Shown here: one piece after another, positions 42,808 through 56,600 of the stretch | Position numbering within the stretch: position 1 is the first letter of the stretch | How the letters are laid out: every line of letters begins with the position of its first letter | Source of the DNA: Pteria penguin | Taxonomy: Eukaryota > Mollusca > Bivalvia > Pterioida > Pteriidae | DNA length: 64,000 bases | Direction: 5' to 3' | NCBI GenBank assembly: GCA_035048485.1 | Contig: CM068580.1 | Span: forward strand, 58,295,983 to 58,359,982 | Translations under genes and position numbers: made by a program | Notes under the pieces: model-generated | What the model was told of the DNA's origin: nothing | Databases searched by the model: none | Seen by the model: the letters and a program-made list of their open reading frames with translations, nothing else

Positions 42808-42925
42808 ATATACACATATATAAATAGCGGCTCCGGCCCTGTCCGTCTCCGTCTTGTCATTTGTTTGCGGGGACATACAAGGGCGGAGCCGTTGTATATA
42901 TATACATGTATGAAAAAGAGTACTC
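42808..42925. repeat. Imperfect palindrome with GC-rich arms
   Basis: CATATATAAATAGCGGCTCC (left) pairs with GGCGGAGCCGTTGTATATAT (right) around CCCTGTCCGTCTCCGTC. Outer ends are not clear. It resembles the other palindromic insertions of this island. Confidence 0.4.
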
Positions 42926-42996
42926 ATGGTTCACTCCTCTCCATTCAGGACTTCTATTTCGTTAGGCCTACTACTAATTTAACACTTTTCGGTGTA

Positions 42997-43457
42997 CTGT
43001 CCGCGCCACTCACCTTGTAAACCGCAAAATCTGGATTTTCACTTATTTATCTTTAAAATAGTTTTACAATATTAATATCAATCGACAGATCTTGTTTAGT
43101 CGTAACTTTTAGTGTATGTTATATGTTTCTACGAAGAAGCATTCGTATTTTATAGGGAAAAATTATTTTAGATAGGGCGCTTTCTATGTTAATTTTGACG
43201 TGACGTCGCCGATGTTTAACATTGAGTCTATGGGAAACTTGGCGACGTCACGTCAAAATTTAACATGGAAATCGCCCTATATAAAATTGATTTTTTTTCT
43301 ACAAAATATGAACACTTCTTCATACAAACATATAGCATACACCAAAAGTTACGACTAAACAAGATCTATCGAATGGTTTTGCCCTTTTGAAATTATTCTG
43401 AAGATGAATAACTGAAAATCCAGATTTTCCAGTTTCCAGAGTGAGTGGCGCGGACAG
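42997..43457. mobile_element. 461-bp palindromic MITE with TA flanks
   Basis: Ends CTGTCCGCGCCACTCAC and exact complement, flanked by TA (42995-42996; 43458-43459). Inner arms match over nearly the whole length: AGATCTTGTTTAGTCGTAAC mirrored near 43340, and TTTTGACGTGACGTCGCC mirrored at 43236-43259. It is a near full-length inverted repeat with a central loop of about 30 bp. Confidence 0.8.
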
Positions 43458-44710
43458 TAGGTTATATAATCACTATTATAGTCATATTTCATAGGACGAT
43501 CTTAGAATATTATCTAGACGTCCTTCAAATCAGTAATTTCACTAACTTTGTCATTGTTCCATTCCCTGATAGATTATTCTATACATCTGCAATTTTGCTG
43601 GTAAAGTAATACCTCATAATGTCTAACTTGGCCCCATTTCTAATGATTTTCTTTGAGTGTCCCCTAGTTGTTGATGTGGTATTCATTTCGAAGAGGTCAC
43701 TGTGTCTACGAGCGATATTGTCATGTTTCTTCGCTATTATTTTGAACACTTAAGACACGTTTCCTCAAAAACTTTTTAATTTTGGGGTAGGGAGATCTAA
43801 TTTCCTCGGTCGTTCCAGGCATGTTAGATATGACAAGCCCGGTACCATTTGGGTTACTTTACGTTGTACAATCTCCATTTCATCAATCCCTTTTTTTTCT
43901 TATTTGGACTCCATGCACTACTGGCATATTCAAGGTCAGGACGTAGTAAAGCCTTGTATAATAAACAGAATGTTTCCCCACCTAAGCCAGCAAATGATTT
44001 CCTGATTATTCCAGTCATCATGTTAGCCTTGTTGAATTGGACATGAATATGTTCAACAAAGTGTGGTGTCCATATTAATTCCTGTATTGTTATCATTCCT
44101 GATAGACTCCAACGTGACACAAAGGGTATTGGTTCGAGGACCGAGCTCTGAGTGATGCCTGATGTTATTTCATTCTATTTGGAAACTCTCCTTGTAGCTT
44201 TATCCTCTGTTTTCTGCTCAGACGAAAGTTTGTAAACCAACTGCATATATTATCATTTTAGTCCTTCATTGTATAAATTAACCTATGATGAGGAACCTTA
44301 TCGAAGACCCCCATAAAGTCCATATAATTACATGTACATCAATCCCTCATCCTTCGTGTAAACACTTCGGCGTCTTCGCTCAGTCCTTTAAAGCACCTAA
44401 CAGTAAGACTGTTGAACGACCACTGATAAACCCAAACGGTTTTCGCTAAATAAGCCATACTTTTTCATATGATCCACTATCTCCATAGAGTAAGTTTTCT
44501 AATGTCTCATACAAAACCCTCGTCAAACTAACCGGACTATAATTTGATGATGCCTTTTTATCTCTCATTTCAAATAAAGCTGTAATTTGTCCTACTTTCC
44601 TTACGTCCGGCAATACTCCACTTTCAAATGACTCTTTATATACGACAGCAAGAGACAGATCTATGACCTCAGCTAGTTCATGGAGCATCTTGGAATGCAA
44701 ACTATCTGGC

Positions 44711-44922
44711 GTCTTATTCGCAAAGAAAATTAAGTCTAAGTGTAAAACTTGAGACCTATAATAGCATGTGCCATAACACTTAGAACTAGTAGAAAGTTTT
44801 TCTGTGAACAGTATACCTGATAATCTCTTCCCAGAGAAACTTTTGACTAATTCTTATTTTTTACAACAGATATTAAAGATCTAAATTTTACACTTAGACT
44901 TAGGTTTCTTTGTGAATAAGGC
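44711..44922. mobile_element. TIR MITE inside the LINE remnant
   Basis: Inverted ends (C/T)CTTATTC(G/A)CAAAGAAA followed by TAAGTCTAAGTGTAAAA. ATCTGG flanks both sides, which restores the LINE reading (SPGPD...LHSKML) if the insert is removed. No coding content. Confidence 0.65.
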
Positions 44923-45050
44923 ATCTGGACCTGGGGATCTGGCGACATCTAACTGTCTCAATGGTTTGGTAACGTTTTCTCCTTTTAATAAAATGTTGTC
45001 AAATTTTTCATAATTTTCAATCTGCATTAGGTAATCTGGACTGTTCTGGA

Positions 45051-45264
45051 TCTGGCGCCATAAACTGAGAATATACTTAAGTCAAAATTTCATATTCTTC
45101 TGTTCATCAATGAATGAATGACTGGGATTTGGATTTTATTTAGTTTTATTCTACTGAGAAATAGAATTAAATCACTCTGCATGAAAATTTATTTGAGCGT
45201 TTGACAAGGGAGTAAATTAAAATGAAATATTTGACTTAAGTATATTATCAGTTTATGGCGCCAG
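45051..45264. mobile_element. MITE copy A (TGGCGCCATAAACTGAG family), 214 bp
   Basis: TIRs TCTGGCGCCATAAACTGAG and complement, followed inward by AATATACTTAAGTCAAA. It shares an interior (TGTTCATCAATGAATGAATG, TTTTATTTAGTTTTATTCTA, CAAACG-type block) with copy B in inverse orientation. Inserted in the LINE remnant. Confidence 0.8.
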
Positions 45265-45435
45265 ACCCTGGTCCTCAATCATTTGTAAAACACTACTGAA
45301 AATTTTGGCCAAGTCACATGCTCTCTCCTTGTCAGTTGCTGCTATTTTTTTCATAATTTAAGACACAACAGTGGCATGTGCCATACAACCGTGGCACACA
45401 TCAATGTAAAGCAGTGAATATCAGGAATGAGACCA

Positions 45436-45656
45436 GGGTCCGGCGCCATAAACTGAGAATATACTTAAGTCTAAAATTTCATTTTAATTTATTCCATTAT
45501 CAAACGTTCAAATAAATTTTAATGCAGAATGGTTTAATTCTATTTATCAGTAGAATAAAACTAAATAAAATCCATATCCCAGTTATTAATTCATTGATGA
45601 ACAGAAGAATATGAATTTTTGACTTAAGTATATTCTCAGTTTATGGCGCCGGACCC
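45436..45656. mobile_element. MITE copy B, 221 bp, opposite orientation to copy A
   Basis: TIRs GGGTCCGGCGCCATAAACTG and complement; interior is the reverse complement of copy A (TAGAATAAAACTAAATAAAA, TTAATTCATTGATGAACAGA). Only 171 bp separates the two copies. Confidence 0.8.
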
Positions 45657-45689
45657 AGGTGCCCGGGAGGAGTAAGTATCTCTTGCTTG

Positions 45690-45822
45690 TATTTGAAGCT
45701 CTGTAAGTCCACAACACACATCTGCTATGCCCCTATAGTGGTAAACACCAAAGAAAAAAGATGGTGTTTACCTCTATAGGGGCATAATAGATGTTTGTTG
45801 TGGACTTAAAGAGCTTCAAATA
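45690..45822. repeat. Palindromic MITE-like hairpin, 133 bp
   Basis: TATTTGAAGCTCTGTAAGTC, CACAACACACATCTGCTATG and CCCCTATAGTGGTAAACACC are mirrored to the right of a loop of about 14 bp (AAAGAAAAAAGAT). No obvious target duplication. Confidence 0.65.
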
Positions 45823-46011
45823 CCTGTGGTTCTGATTCTCTCTGACATATAAACCATCACTATATATAATATTTTGTAAAATTAAAACACCTCTTCTCCC
45901 TTTTCAGATAATTAGACATGCAACAGCAATGGGGTTACTAGCCTAAATAATTGGTATTCAAAATGAAAGCAGTCAAAGAGTCTGGGAAGTAGGGACCAAT
46001 TATTTACCAGC

Positions 46012-46760
46012 ACCCGGTTGCACAATGCATTGTTAAATTTAACTTGGAGTTAACCCATAGTTAAACTCATGGTTAGATTAACTTCAAGTTAAATCTGTTG
46101 CACAAAGTTAACTTAGAGTTAACTTGTGGTTAAGTTCATGGTTAAATACCTATAATTTAACAGTGGTATGAAGCATGATTAAATATTTAACTGCGAACTG
46201 AAAATGGTAGATCGTTATTTCCTGTGTTTCATGGAACGCTAAAAATAAAGATGTAATTAATATAAATCCCGAAAATTACGTACCTTATTTTACTCACACC
46301 TGTTATAAAGGTCTTAAATTACATATCGAACAAAAACATTGAAGCATTTTAAATCATTGTTCCTTGTGTTTCACTGTTACTTTACATAACATTGGATGAT
46401 ACTTCCGTCATATGTGATGGCACATTGATAGATTGCATAAGATAATCGTCGCGTTTGACCACAGGGAGAGAGGGGTCATCTTCCTTTATAAATATATACA
46501 GGCGTACAGCTGGAGTGGGGTATACATTAAGTCAATCAAATGTATAAATGGGCGTCATTTTCTCTCAAAGACATACATGTATCAATACTTAGTCTTTTTA
46601 TTTAGGCCTAAGTTTTAACCTCGAGTTAACTTATAGTTAGCTAACTACACGATTGTGCAACAAATTTTAACCATGTAGTTAGCTAACTTCAAGTTAAAAT
46701 TTTAACTTGTAATTAACAGCTAACTACAAATTAATTTAACAAGGCATTGTGCAACCGGGT
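46012..46760. mobile_element. TIR element, 749 bp, with arrays of TTAACTT motifs
   Basis: Ends ACCCGGTTGCACAATGCA and exact complement (TGCATTGTGCAACCGGGT with one change). Both subterminal regions carry many GTTAACTT/AAGTTAAC and GTTGCACAA motifs in both orientations, as in transposase-binding arrays. The middle (46.2-46.6 kb) is unrelated AT-rich DNA with no transposase. Confidence 0.7.
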
Positions 46761-47670
46761 CCAGTATATGAAATTAACCATTTCATCAAATAAGTAAACA
46801 GCATGTATTTACTTGCACATTTATATTGTTGAAAAAGGGTGATACACCATTGAACCAGATCAATATACTAAAAGCAGTTGTGAGACCAGAGGAAGCAAGT
46901 GTACCCCTTCCTTTCCCCACACTTTCCATCAAACAACAAAATGACAGTCTTTGGTTAAGCATGCAAGGTTCTAACTTAATTATAATCATTGTAGACAATA
47001 GGTATCATATATATCCTTTTTAAGTTCATGAATTTATTCAGAATGTCTGCAGGTGAAGTTGAAAGTCAACACAGATGGCATTTTTTGTTTGTATACGAGA
47101 ACAACTCAAAATAGACCTCTATATTTTATTTATTTTTTCATTAACACATTTTAGAAATATATCAAATGTACCTGTATCATATTCTATCATATCATATTCT
47201 ACGATAGTAGAATATGCATAACAATCTTCTAATACAAGAACACCAACTATGCATTTCTCTGATCATAACTTTGTCACAGATATTATTTACCGTAACTTTC
47301 AAAATAAAAGTATATTTACACAAAACTGAATTTTTGGCTGAAAACAATACTTCAACTTAAAGAGGGAATTTTGCGTTATTATATGAACATGCATATTAGA
47401 AACAATATCAATCTATGACAAACAGAGCTAAAATATAAATATAAAAAGTTTAATACAACTTCTACCATTATGCTCTTGTACGAAATTTCACCTAGTCAGT
47501 TATACTGTCATATATTGCACTCTTTGAAATTGACACAGATAAACTGTCTAATGATTATCTTTGTTAAACACTGTCCTACCTTGGCACTGAAGTATACAGT
47601 TATCAAAACTTACCAAATTAATGTCATATAAAGCATGAATAACAGTTTATTAATAGCAAAGAATGAGGTT
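46761..47670. other. Intergenic DNA, VPS35L 3' UTR likely
   Basis: AT-rich, no recognisable gene or repeat. The VPS35L 3' UTR must begin at 47670. A minus-strand AATAAA (complement of TTTATT at about 47646-47651) lies only about 20 nt after the stop, and others occur further along. Confidence 0.4.
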
Positions 47671-50600
47671 TTAAGTCCTTGATTCAATAGACATCTTGGA
47701 CACTAAATTACTGTACTCCTTTCCTCTTTCTACCATAGACTTTCTTTTAACACATTCTAAACTCCTGACCTAAAAATATCACAACAAATAAGCTGTAATA
47801 ACATTTAAAATTTCAACATTGCATTAAAAATCTCTGAGATAAAAACGTAATGTACATAGCATTGAAATTTGTATAGTAATGTACTACTGTTATACACAGA
47901 AAGACAATTATCAGTAATACTGATGAGGTTTTTCTACACCAAAACTCATTGAAAAAATTTATTCAAAGCACTGCTCAACTCAGTAAGTTCCATCGATCTA
48001 CTTTTTTTCTGTGTATTTCAATGTTTTCTAACCAACTGTTTTAACAATTAATGAGGTACTTTATTCAGTAGTTAGTCAACACCCTTGAGGTATGACTTAG
48101 AGTCAAGATGGTGACAACTGCCTTCCATCAAGACTATTCTTAATGAATGGAATCTCCTTTTTCAATATCTTGCTTGGCTTGTTGGGTCTTTTTGTTCTAC
48201 AGAGTTCTTTCCCATATGAGCATGTATCTGACGTCAAACCATTGTGACGTCAACCAATTCTATGGAAACTGGGGTAAAATTATGGAAAATGATATAGAAA
48301 TCGTATGACTTCACAATGGTTTGATGTCAGATACCTGCTCATATAAGAAAGAACTATGTTTTTGCTTCTGATGGCTTTTGCTTCTGATGGTTTGATGCCT
48401 CTGAACTACTTCTGATGGTCTGATCCTTCTGATGGTCTGATGCTTCTGATGTGTCTACTGCATATGTTTAAATTCTGTGTAGTGCATCAGACAAATGCCT
48501 TTACCATACAAGCGAATCTGGGCTTGCTCAGTGTGAGGTACTCTGCTAATAGCTGAAAGGTCCAAGGTTTGACACCTGCCGTGGACACACTGGTGCTTTG
48601 TCTTTTGGATGAGACAGTAAAAACCAAGGCTTGTGTCATGGTAAAAGATCCTCAATGCTTCAGGTTAATCCGTTACAAAGGTATAAATTTGTGAGCAGCT
48701 GTGCATCAAGCATATGCCCTCAGCATATACCAATCTGATTCAAACCATATCTTTATTCCGTTTCTCTATTTGCCCAATTGCGGATAAAGATCTGGCAAAA
48801 CCCTGTATGGGGTCATGTTCTGATGAACTCTGATGACATTTCAGTCACGGAAAACGTTATTTCCTATAGCCAATCGATGACTCAGCTTGGCATGTGCAAG
48901 CGACGCAATACATAACAACGACTGTTCAAAAACTACCTTGTAGGGCACGCACGCTGGGGATGTTAATTTCATTCCTAGGAATTTGTAGCCAATCCACTGA
49001 CTGGCTGAAAATCAGAGTTCACCAGAACATGACCCCTTACAGGGCTTCGCCAGATCTTTATCCACAATGGCACAAATAAAGAAGCGGAATAAAGATATGA
49101 TTTTAATCAGATTGACCATATACATGAAATAACTGTGAAAGTGAAGTAAAACAATAATTAATCAACCAACCAATCACCGTACAAGTGAAATAATCTTGCT
49201 GTGACATAATAAAGGAAAAAACAAACCCATTTAACAATTCACTGTATAATACCATGTGATAATTCATAAAGCTATACCCTTAAGTTTCTCTAGGAAATAA
49301 AAATAGCTGCATGTTTTAAACATTTACCATCTGTTTGGTATCCTGGGCTCCATGTTTTTGAGCAAGTCCCCAAAGATTGACAGCCAACGAAAACATTCCT
49401 TGCTTTGAGATATCTCCATGACTTACGATGGTGTTAAACAACTCCAAAGCTAACTGACTTTGTCTTTTATAAGACTGAAATAGATAGTACAAATCTGAAA
49501 TATCAGTATGATTTCATCAGTTTAATAACTAAAACTGAATACAGCAAATTGCACCCAGATGAAAATGACACACAAATGTAATATTTTCGTGGTTTTTTTT
49601 GTTTGTTGGTTGGTTGGTTGATTGGTGTTTTACGTCGCTTTCAACAATATTTCAGTTATATCGCGACATGGAAGCAGGAGGTTACCAACCTCTTAAACAT
49701 AGTGGCGCAATTTTTTGTTTGTTTGTTTCTTGTTTGTTTCTTTGTGTATAGTCTCACACAATAACATGGTGACACTAGCTGTGTTGTATATGAATTTCAA
49801 CATGCAACTTATCACCTTCATTTACAATTTTTAATTGAAGTGAGACACACCAGTTTTATATCTATATCTAATAAGATGAAATAAATGTAAAGGTAATGTC
49901 TATCATGTCTACTCACTTCAGGTTGAGCCAGGGTCTTCAAATAGTTAAGAATTTCTTCAACCAGAGTGGAACTCATATTTTTCACTTCAGTCAAGAACTT
50001 AGGATCAGATCCGTACATGGAATCATTTGAATCGACTGAAAGAACATTATATATCACATCATAATTATAGTCAAAAATAGATTGATCAATAAAATTAATG
50101 TGTAAATTGTGACTTCAATAAACACCCTTATACATGTACTTGGAGACTTTGGTTTCTAGTTGGTAGAATTACATGTACTGGCATTTACTAAGCCTTATGC
50201 ACGTTTTATTTTATTTTCATTGATGAGCATTGCCACTTTCTTCAATTCTATTTTATTTTTATTTTTATATTTTATAATTTTACAATATATATATATATAA
50301 TATAATATATAAGAGTACCATTTGGTAGGTAAATTCTCTATATATATATCAGAAGAAATTTTCAATATTTTATTTCATTGAGAAATTGTGAGCTCAGGTA
50401 AAAGAAGATTTTATAGAAAATAAAAACAAAATAAAGGAACAATTTTTCATTCTTCCCTCTATTAATATTAATATACATGTATTATATATTTTCATTATTT
50501 ATTATTAGAGTTTCTTATAACTATAAATGTAAGAAGAAACCATAGACTCTGAGTGTTTCTTTTGCTCCAAGTTATTAAACAGATTCCAATATTTCTTCAG

Positions 50601-53600
50601 TTGTTTTCCCCTAGAATATAACTCCTATTTATACCAGGTACCAAATGAGTCTTACCTTTATCTACATGGTAAACAAAAGATTCTTGACTCATGGCAGACA
50701 ATAAAGCAAGGACTTTGATATACATAACAACTTTGGCATCTGTATGTTGTTCCCATGTGTAATTAGCCAGAATATTCAGCAAACCTCTCAGCAAATATAA
50801 AACTCCAGAATCTGGATTATCCTTCAATAAATCAATCACTTTTCAATGGAAGTGTGGTGAACTATTTAAGACTAGCATAATATTAATATTTCTAGGAAAA
50901 TGATATCCTATTCAATGAAAACAATTAGTCTTGCTCAAATCATACATTTATTGAAAGTATATACATGAAATGAGAAAAAATCTTTAACTGTTGTCATAAA
51001 TCTCAGATAATAATCTTTTAAGTTTTCTTTTTAATACGGTTATTACAATATCCCCTTTAAGTAGAACATAAACTTCTGTATCATATTTAATCAAAGACAC
51101 CAAAAACTGCTGAAATTCTGCGCTTAACAGAAACGACATGTACAAGTATGATTAGAGTACACATTTAATGTAAAGTAAAAGCAATCATAGACTACTCCAT
51201 TTAGTGAATGCACCTATGTATTTTTAATAAACAAAATTTGCTGTCTTCTTTTTCATATTTTAAGGAATTTTCACCAACACACGTAAATTAATTTTTTATT
51301 TTGATTAACGGCATAACAAGCTTTTTCCTCCTGCCAGGGATTTCTCATGTACTTGATATATCCTTGGAATAGATTCCAGCTCAATTTTTACCATCCAGAT
51401 ATATTTCTACATGACCAAGTATTTACAGACATCCTATATAACAAGTTGAATTTGCAACTATATATATATGCCATAAAGATCATATATTCATAATGTACTA
51501 AGTTTACTGAATACATACATGCATGAATTTAGTAATGAAATACACTCACTGGAACAACCAATAATGTGGATATGAAGTTGTACAAGCATCCCACTACAAA
51601 GGATTCGGTAGATCTCATTTTGCCATCGATCTCTACAGTCTTGGGAATATCAGGGATCAAAGATATCATGGCTTTAAAATAGGCATCGGCTAAAAGTACA
51701 AAGACAACCATGAGGTATTTCAGAAAGGAATACTTTTTTAAAACATATATGACAAAATTTATTGATACATAAAGTCATGAATTCCTAATTACCCGCAAAT
51801 ATTTACCCCTCCCTCCCAACTTATTGGACAAAATTGGGCTTATAGTACATTAACATTACTAATAAAATGAAAGTTTTTAGAAGGCAATAGAGATATCTGA
51901 GTGGGTGAATATAATTTTACAGAAAATCTTCTAAAACAAATGTTAAAATGCTGCTCACAGAAGCTTCCAACGATGCAAAGGGAATAAAATTTAGTTACCT
52001 TACATCGTTAATTCCTGTACACTAGATTACTTATGGTATTCAAAGATTTAACCAACACCACACCTTTTGGCATGCTATTTTATTCCAATTTCATAAATAA
52101 ATGACTCATCAAACATGAATTTAACTATGATGTCACAATGAAGCTAAGTAATGGACACGGTTTATGTTAGATTCCGCAATCCCTTAATCATATCAATAAT
52201 TAACAAGGAAAAGGCAATTTTTAATCTTGTTGATGTGATATGTGTATAACTTTATTGTAGATGTACAAACTATTACCCTCTAAATCACTGCCCATTATAA
52301 ATAATCCATATCAAAATTCAAACCAGGTATGTATCTTTAATGTTTTTAAAGGTCTGCACTAGACATAAGACTTCAATTTCACTATCATTTACCTGAGCAG
52401 CAGGGCATAGTACTTTTCAATTTTAAATGTTTTGCTTACCTTGACTGTAACATTGGTTAAGTAAGGTCACTTGACCAGACAGAAGATAAAGTTGTAACTG
52501 TGCCAAAGGAGAATGTAATGATGGAATGGTAATGAAGCCGTATGCTGCACAGGCCTACAACAACAATCAACTAATCAATTTAGTCCGTATCAAAATTATT
52601 TTTCATTGTGACAATGTCCATTCACTAAATCTTAAGATTTCATTACAGTCATACTTGAATTCATTGTATGTTCAGAAACATACAATGTATTTACATTCTG
52701 GAATGTTTCACGTAGTATATATGGTATGACAAAATAATCAATCAACCATGGTGGTCTTGATATAAAAAGATACTAGTAACTTCATTATAAAACCTGAACA
52801 TAAGACAGTATGCACTGCCCTGGCCTTCAATTCAAAATATTTTAATTCCGGATGTAAAAGGACTTATATTCACACTGTACTCTTACCATACCAGTAAAGA
52901 ATTATAAAACATTCCTTATAATTTAATTAAAAGATAAGTATTAAGATAAAACTTTTGAAAGTACGATTTATTTAAAATGAATACACATTTCAAATACAAA
53001 CTGTATAATTCACACAGCAAATTATACCACGTTTGTGCATTGGTAAAAAATTCTTCATATCTATAACAGTAAAAAATTATAGAAAAATTCCTTATAATTT
53101 AATTAAAAGATAAGTATAAATATAAAACTCTGGAAAGTACGATTTATTTCAAATGAATAAATTTCAAATTCAGTGTGCATTTATGTGTATCAGCTGATTG
53201 CCCATGGCAACCGCCGACTTAAAAAACCATGTGCATGTTCACAGTCATGTTGGCAGCCGAGCAGTACCTCAGAAGTCAAAGGCTTAGCGTAATTATTGAT
53301 TTGTACAGAAGTTAAATGTGCAGTTTGTGATTAAGATGTTGGACAAAAATCCTGGAGATATGGTACATGTATTTAGTGAAACTGAAACAGTCACAACAGA
53401 ATTACTCCCTGATAAGGGAGGCAGAAGGGCTTCGTTATCGTGGCCACTTGTGTACATGATGTGTCACAGCTCGAATATGGCATTGTTCACAACTTGGACG
53501 GCAGTAGCTCGTAGAAAGTACACTGAATACATTTCATTTCAGAAAATAAAGAGAGTCTTAAAAGTTGGAAATTCCTTTTACAGTATTTATTCCATATGCA

Positions 53601-56600
53601 TTACTGGTGATAGTTGCCATATTTTCTTTATACATAAAAGTAGTTACAGTAATAGTGGGCATTTGCCCGTATGAAAGTTCTTTACACAGAAATAACATCA
53701 ATTTTATGACCAATCAAAATTGCTGATACAGTTGAAATTAAATCATATGGACTTAAAATTATTATCATCAATATTTTAGTATTTAAGTCTTTTTATTCAG
53801 TCTTTATATCATTAACATTGAAATTCTTCATTGAAAAAATTCTTATGATATGATATACATTGTACATGAACTTGTATATGTAAAATTTTATACTTACCCT
53901 AACAAAATTGGCTGTCTTTCTGGAATGATTACCATTTACCACCCTTCTTGTCTCAATGGAGAGGTTATTTACATTCTTAAAAAAAAAAAAGAATACATAA
54001 AAAGGACTGTAGTTAAAAGAAATGTATATTTACCGGTATAAAGAAAAGCTTTGCTTGATTGGGGTTTGTTGTCACTTTCAATTAATTTTTCTGTCGTGTC
54101 ACAACATGGAGCAGGAGGTTACCAACCCTTTAAACATATGGGCACAATGTCGGATTTGAACCTGGGTGATTGTTTCACAAGTCAAGCACCTAACCACTAA
54201 ACAACATTAGTCCCTGTTGTATCAATGGTAATATCACTATTTATCTCATGTTTTGCTGTTTATGCAGTGAAAGATCGCTGTCATAAATTAATTTATGGCA
54301 TAGGTGACGTCATAGCGTGAAAAAGAATTGTGTCAAGCCAGTGTTTGATGAAATAAACACCTTTAAATTGAGTGTAAACATGTGATAAAAAGAATCTGAA
54401 AGAAATTTTCATTTCATACGGTATTTATGAAACTCGCGTGTTTTACATCCCCTCGCCAAGGCTCAGGGATATAAAACAAACAACTTGTTTCATAAATACT
54501 GTATGAAATGAAAATTCATTTCAGATCCTATATATATGGAAGCTTCGAATATAAGTTTAATGAAGGCACTTTCCAACATTGTAGCATGTTAACATGATCC
54601 ATATTTTGGCTTTTATATAAAAACTGCATAGACAGAATTATATCTAGTTTATTGTCAATAAAAACTATTTGAAACACAATTTTGTTTTTAACCTTAAATG
54701 ACATCTTCACAATGAAAAATTATGCCATATGTTAAGGTTCATGCATGAATTTCATATTTTTTTATAATATATACATATAGTATATCGTATAAGGGACAAA
54801 CTATTTTTTGTAGGAATTTTCTTTATGATATTAAATCTTGGATTGTGACATCATGATAGGATTATGCAAATTTTAGCAACGAAACATCATATGGTGGACA
54901 TTTAAGGAAATATAAAGGGTCAATCACGACAAATGTAAAACTCAAAGAGTAGAACATTTGAAGTTATATACCAAGTATCAGTTCAATATGTCAGAGCACT
55001 TGAGGAAAAAGTGCAGAAAATGAATTTTGATCAAGGGGCAATAACTATTGAAAAAAAGGGTCAATCGCGACAAAAGTAAATTCCAATCTGTATGATCACC
55101 ACATCGAAGATATATACCATATTTCAGTTCAATATGTCAAAGCATGTTAGAACAAAAAGTGAATTTTTGTCAAAGGGCAATAACTCTTGGAAAAATGGGT
55201 CAATCAGAACAAATGTAAATCTTCATTTGTAGATCATCACATCAAAGTTATATATCAAGTTTCAATTCAATATGTCAAAGCATATGAGAAAAAAGTCCGG
55301 AAAACCAGTTTGCCGGAGAGATGGATGGACATGGTGATTCCATATACCCCTCCCTACTTTGTAGTGGGGGGTATAAAAAGGTCCATTCAAAAATTGTATT
55401 AGATTGATTAAAAAAATAACCATGTATGAATAAAACAATAATAAAGCTCTATGAAGTTATAAGAGATTTTAAAAAAAATTCACCTGAATCAATTGTATCA
55501 ACACCATATCCAAATTACTGAAACTGGCCCTGGCCTCAACATAGAAGCTAAGCTGCTGTTCAAAATCTCGTCCAAAGGAAATCTTTCTGACAAATCCACT
55601 GATCAACATACTTATCTGTTTCTTGTCATCTTCTAATGCCAAGGCACTGATTAATAGTAAACAGAATGCTATATTAAAATGCAAACAGAGAAAACATATT
55701 CCACAAAATGACGTTTTCTACAAGGTAAGGAGTTGAGTACAATTTGAGAAGGAAAGATACATCACTGATAATTGATTAATAGGGGTAGATGATAGTGTCA
55801 CTTTCTGTATTTTACAGCTGATCTACCATGACTAATATGTTTACATTGTTATCTGATTGATAAAACGACTGCATGTTCAGTTGAACGATACCAAGTTTGA
55901 CTACCAGTCTAGCTACTGGTACCTCTTTTTACTAAATACAGCTTTGTTAAAAATCTTATTTCATATAAACAGTTACAAAATTGTCTAAGATTTTAAGTGC
56001 ATCTTACAAACATTTCACTACATAGATAAAACAAAGAATTATAAAAATATATTTCAAAAGAATAATATTATTCTCATAAATAATTTGCAATCACTCCATG
56101 TTCCATGGCTATCTTGATCCATCAAGAATTTATTGTAATATAATTACAATACTTACTTAACAGAATCATGCATTGTTTTACAGATGAACATCATGGCATT
56201 TATAATCACGGGATCATTGGTTGACTCTACTTGATGTCTGAAAATAAGAGTTTTTACATTAAAACTCATAAATTTTTATCATTATGATCTATATTTACAT
56301 TTAATTAAAATTTGAAAATTGTTCAAAATAATGACATTTATCCCTGAAATAGACAATGAAGCTGTAAAGACATCTTTCATGAAATAAAAACAAAAACAAA
56401 ACTGAAAGAAATTTGTCATAAACACATTAAAACAAAAGAATTTGTGATTATGAGGAAAGTGGTCAATACAGCTATACAATACACTACACAATACATACAT
56501 CATCAGTTTAATAAGGGTTTTTCTGCAAAAGATTACTAAAAAGAAATCTAAATATGAACAATAAATACTTACTTAACAAATACTTCCATGATATTTTTAC

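Larger units (their letters stand above)
43490..45360 (-). mobile_element. Degenerate non-LTR retrotransposon (CR1/Jockey-like RT)
   Basis: Read on the minus strand, the fragments include ARSPGPD, LHSKMLHELAEVIDLSL, VLPDVRKVGQITALFE, ASSNYSPVSLTRVLYETLE and ALLRPDLEYASSAWSPNKK. These are reverse-transcriptase landmarks in the right order (RT start, motif with NYRPVSL, and the RPxLEY end region). Frames are broken and two MITEs (44711-44922, 45051-45264) interrupt it. Dead element; exact clade not resolved. Confidence 0.75.
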
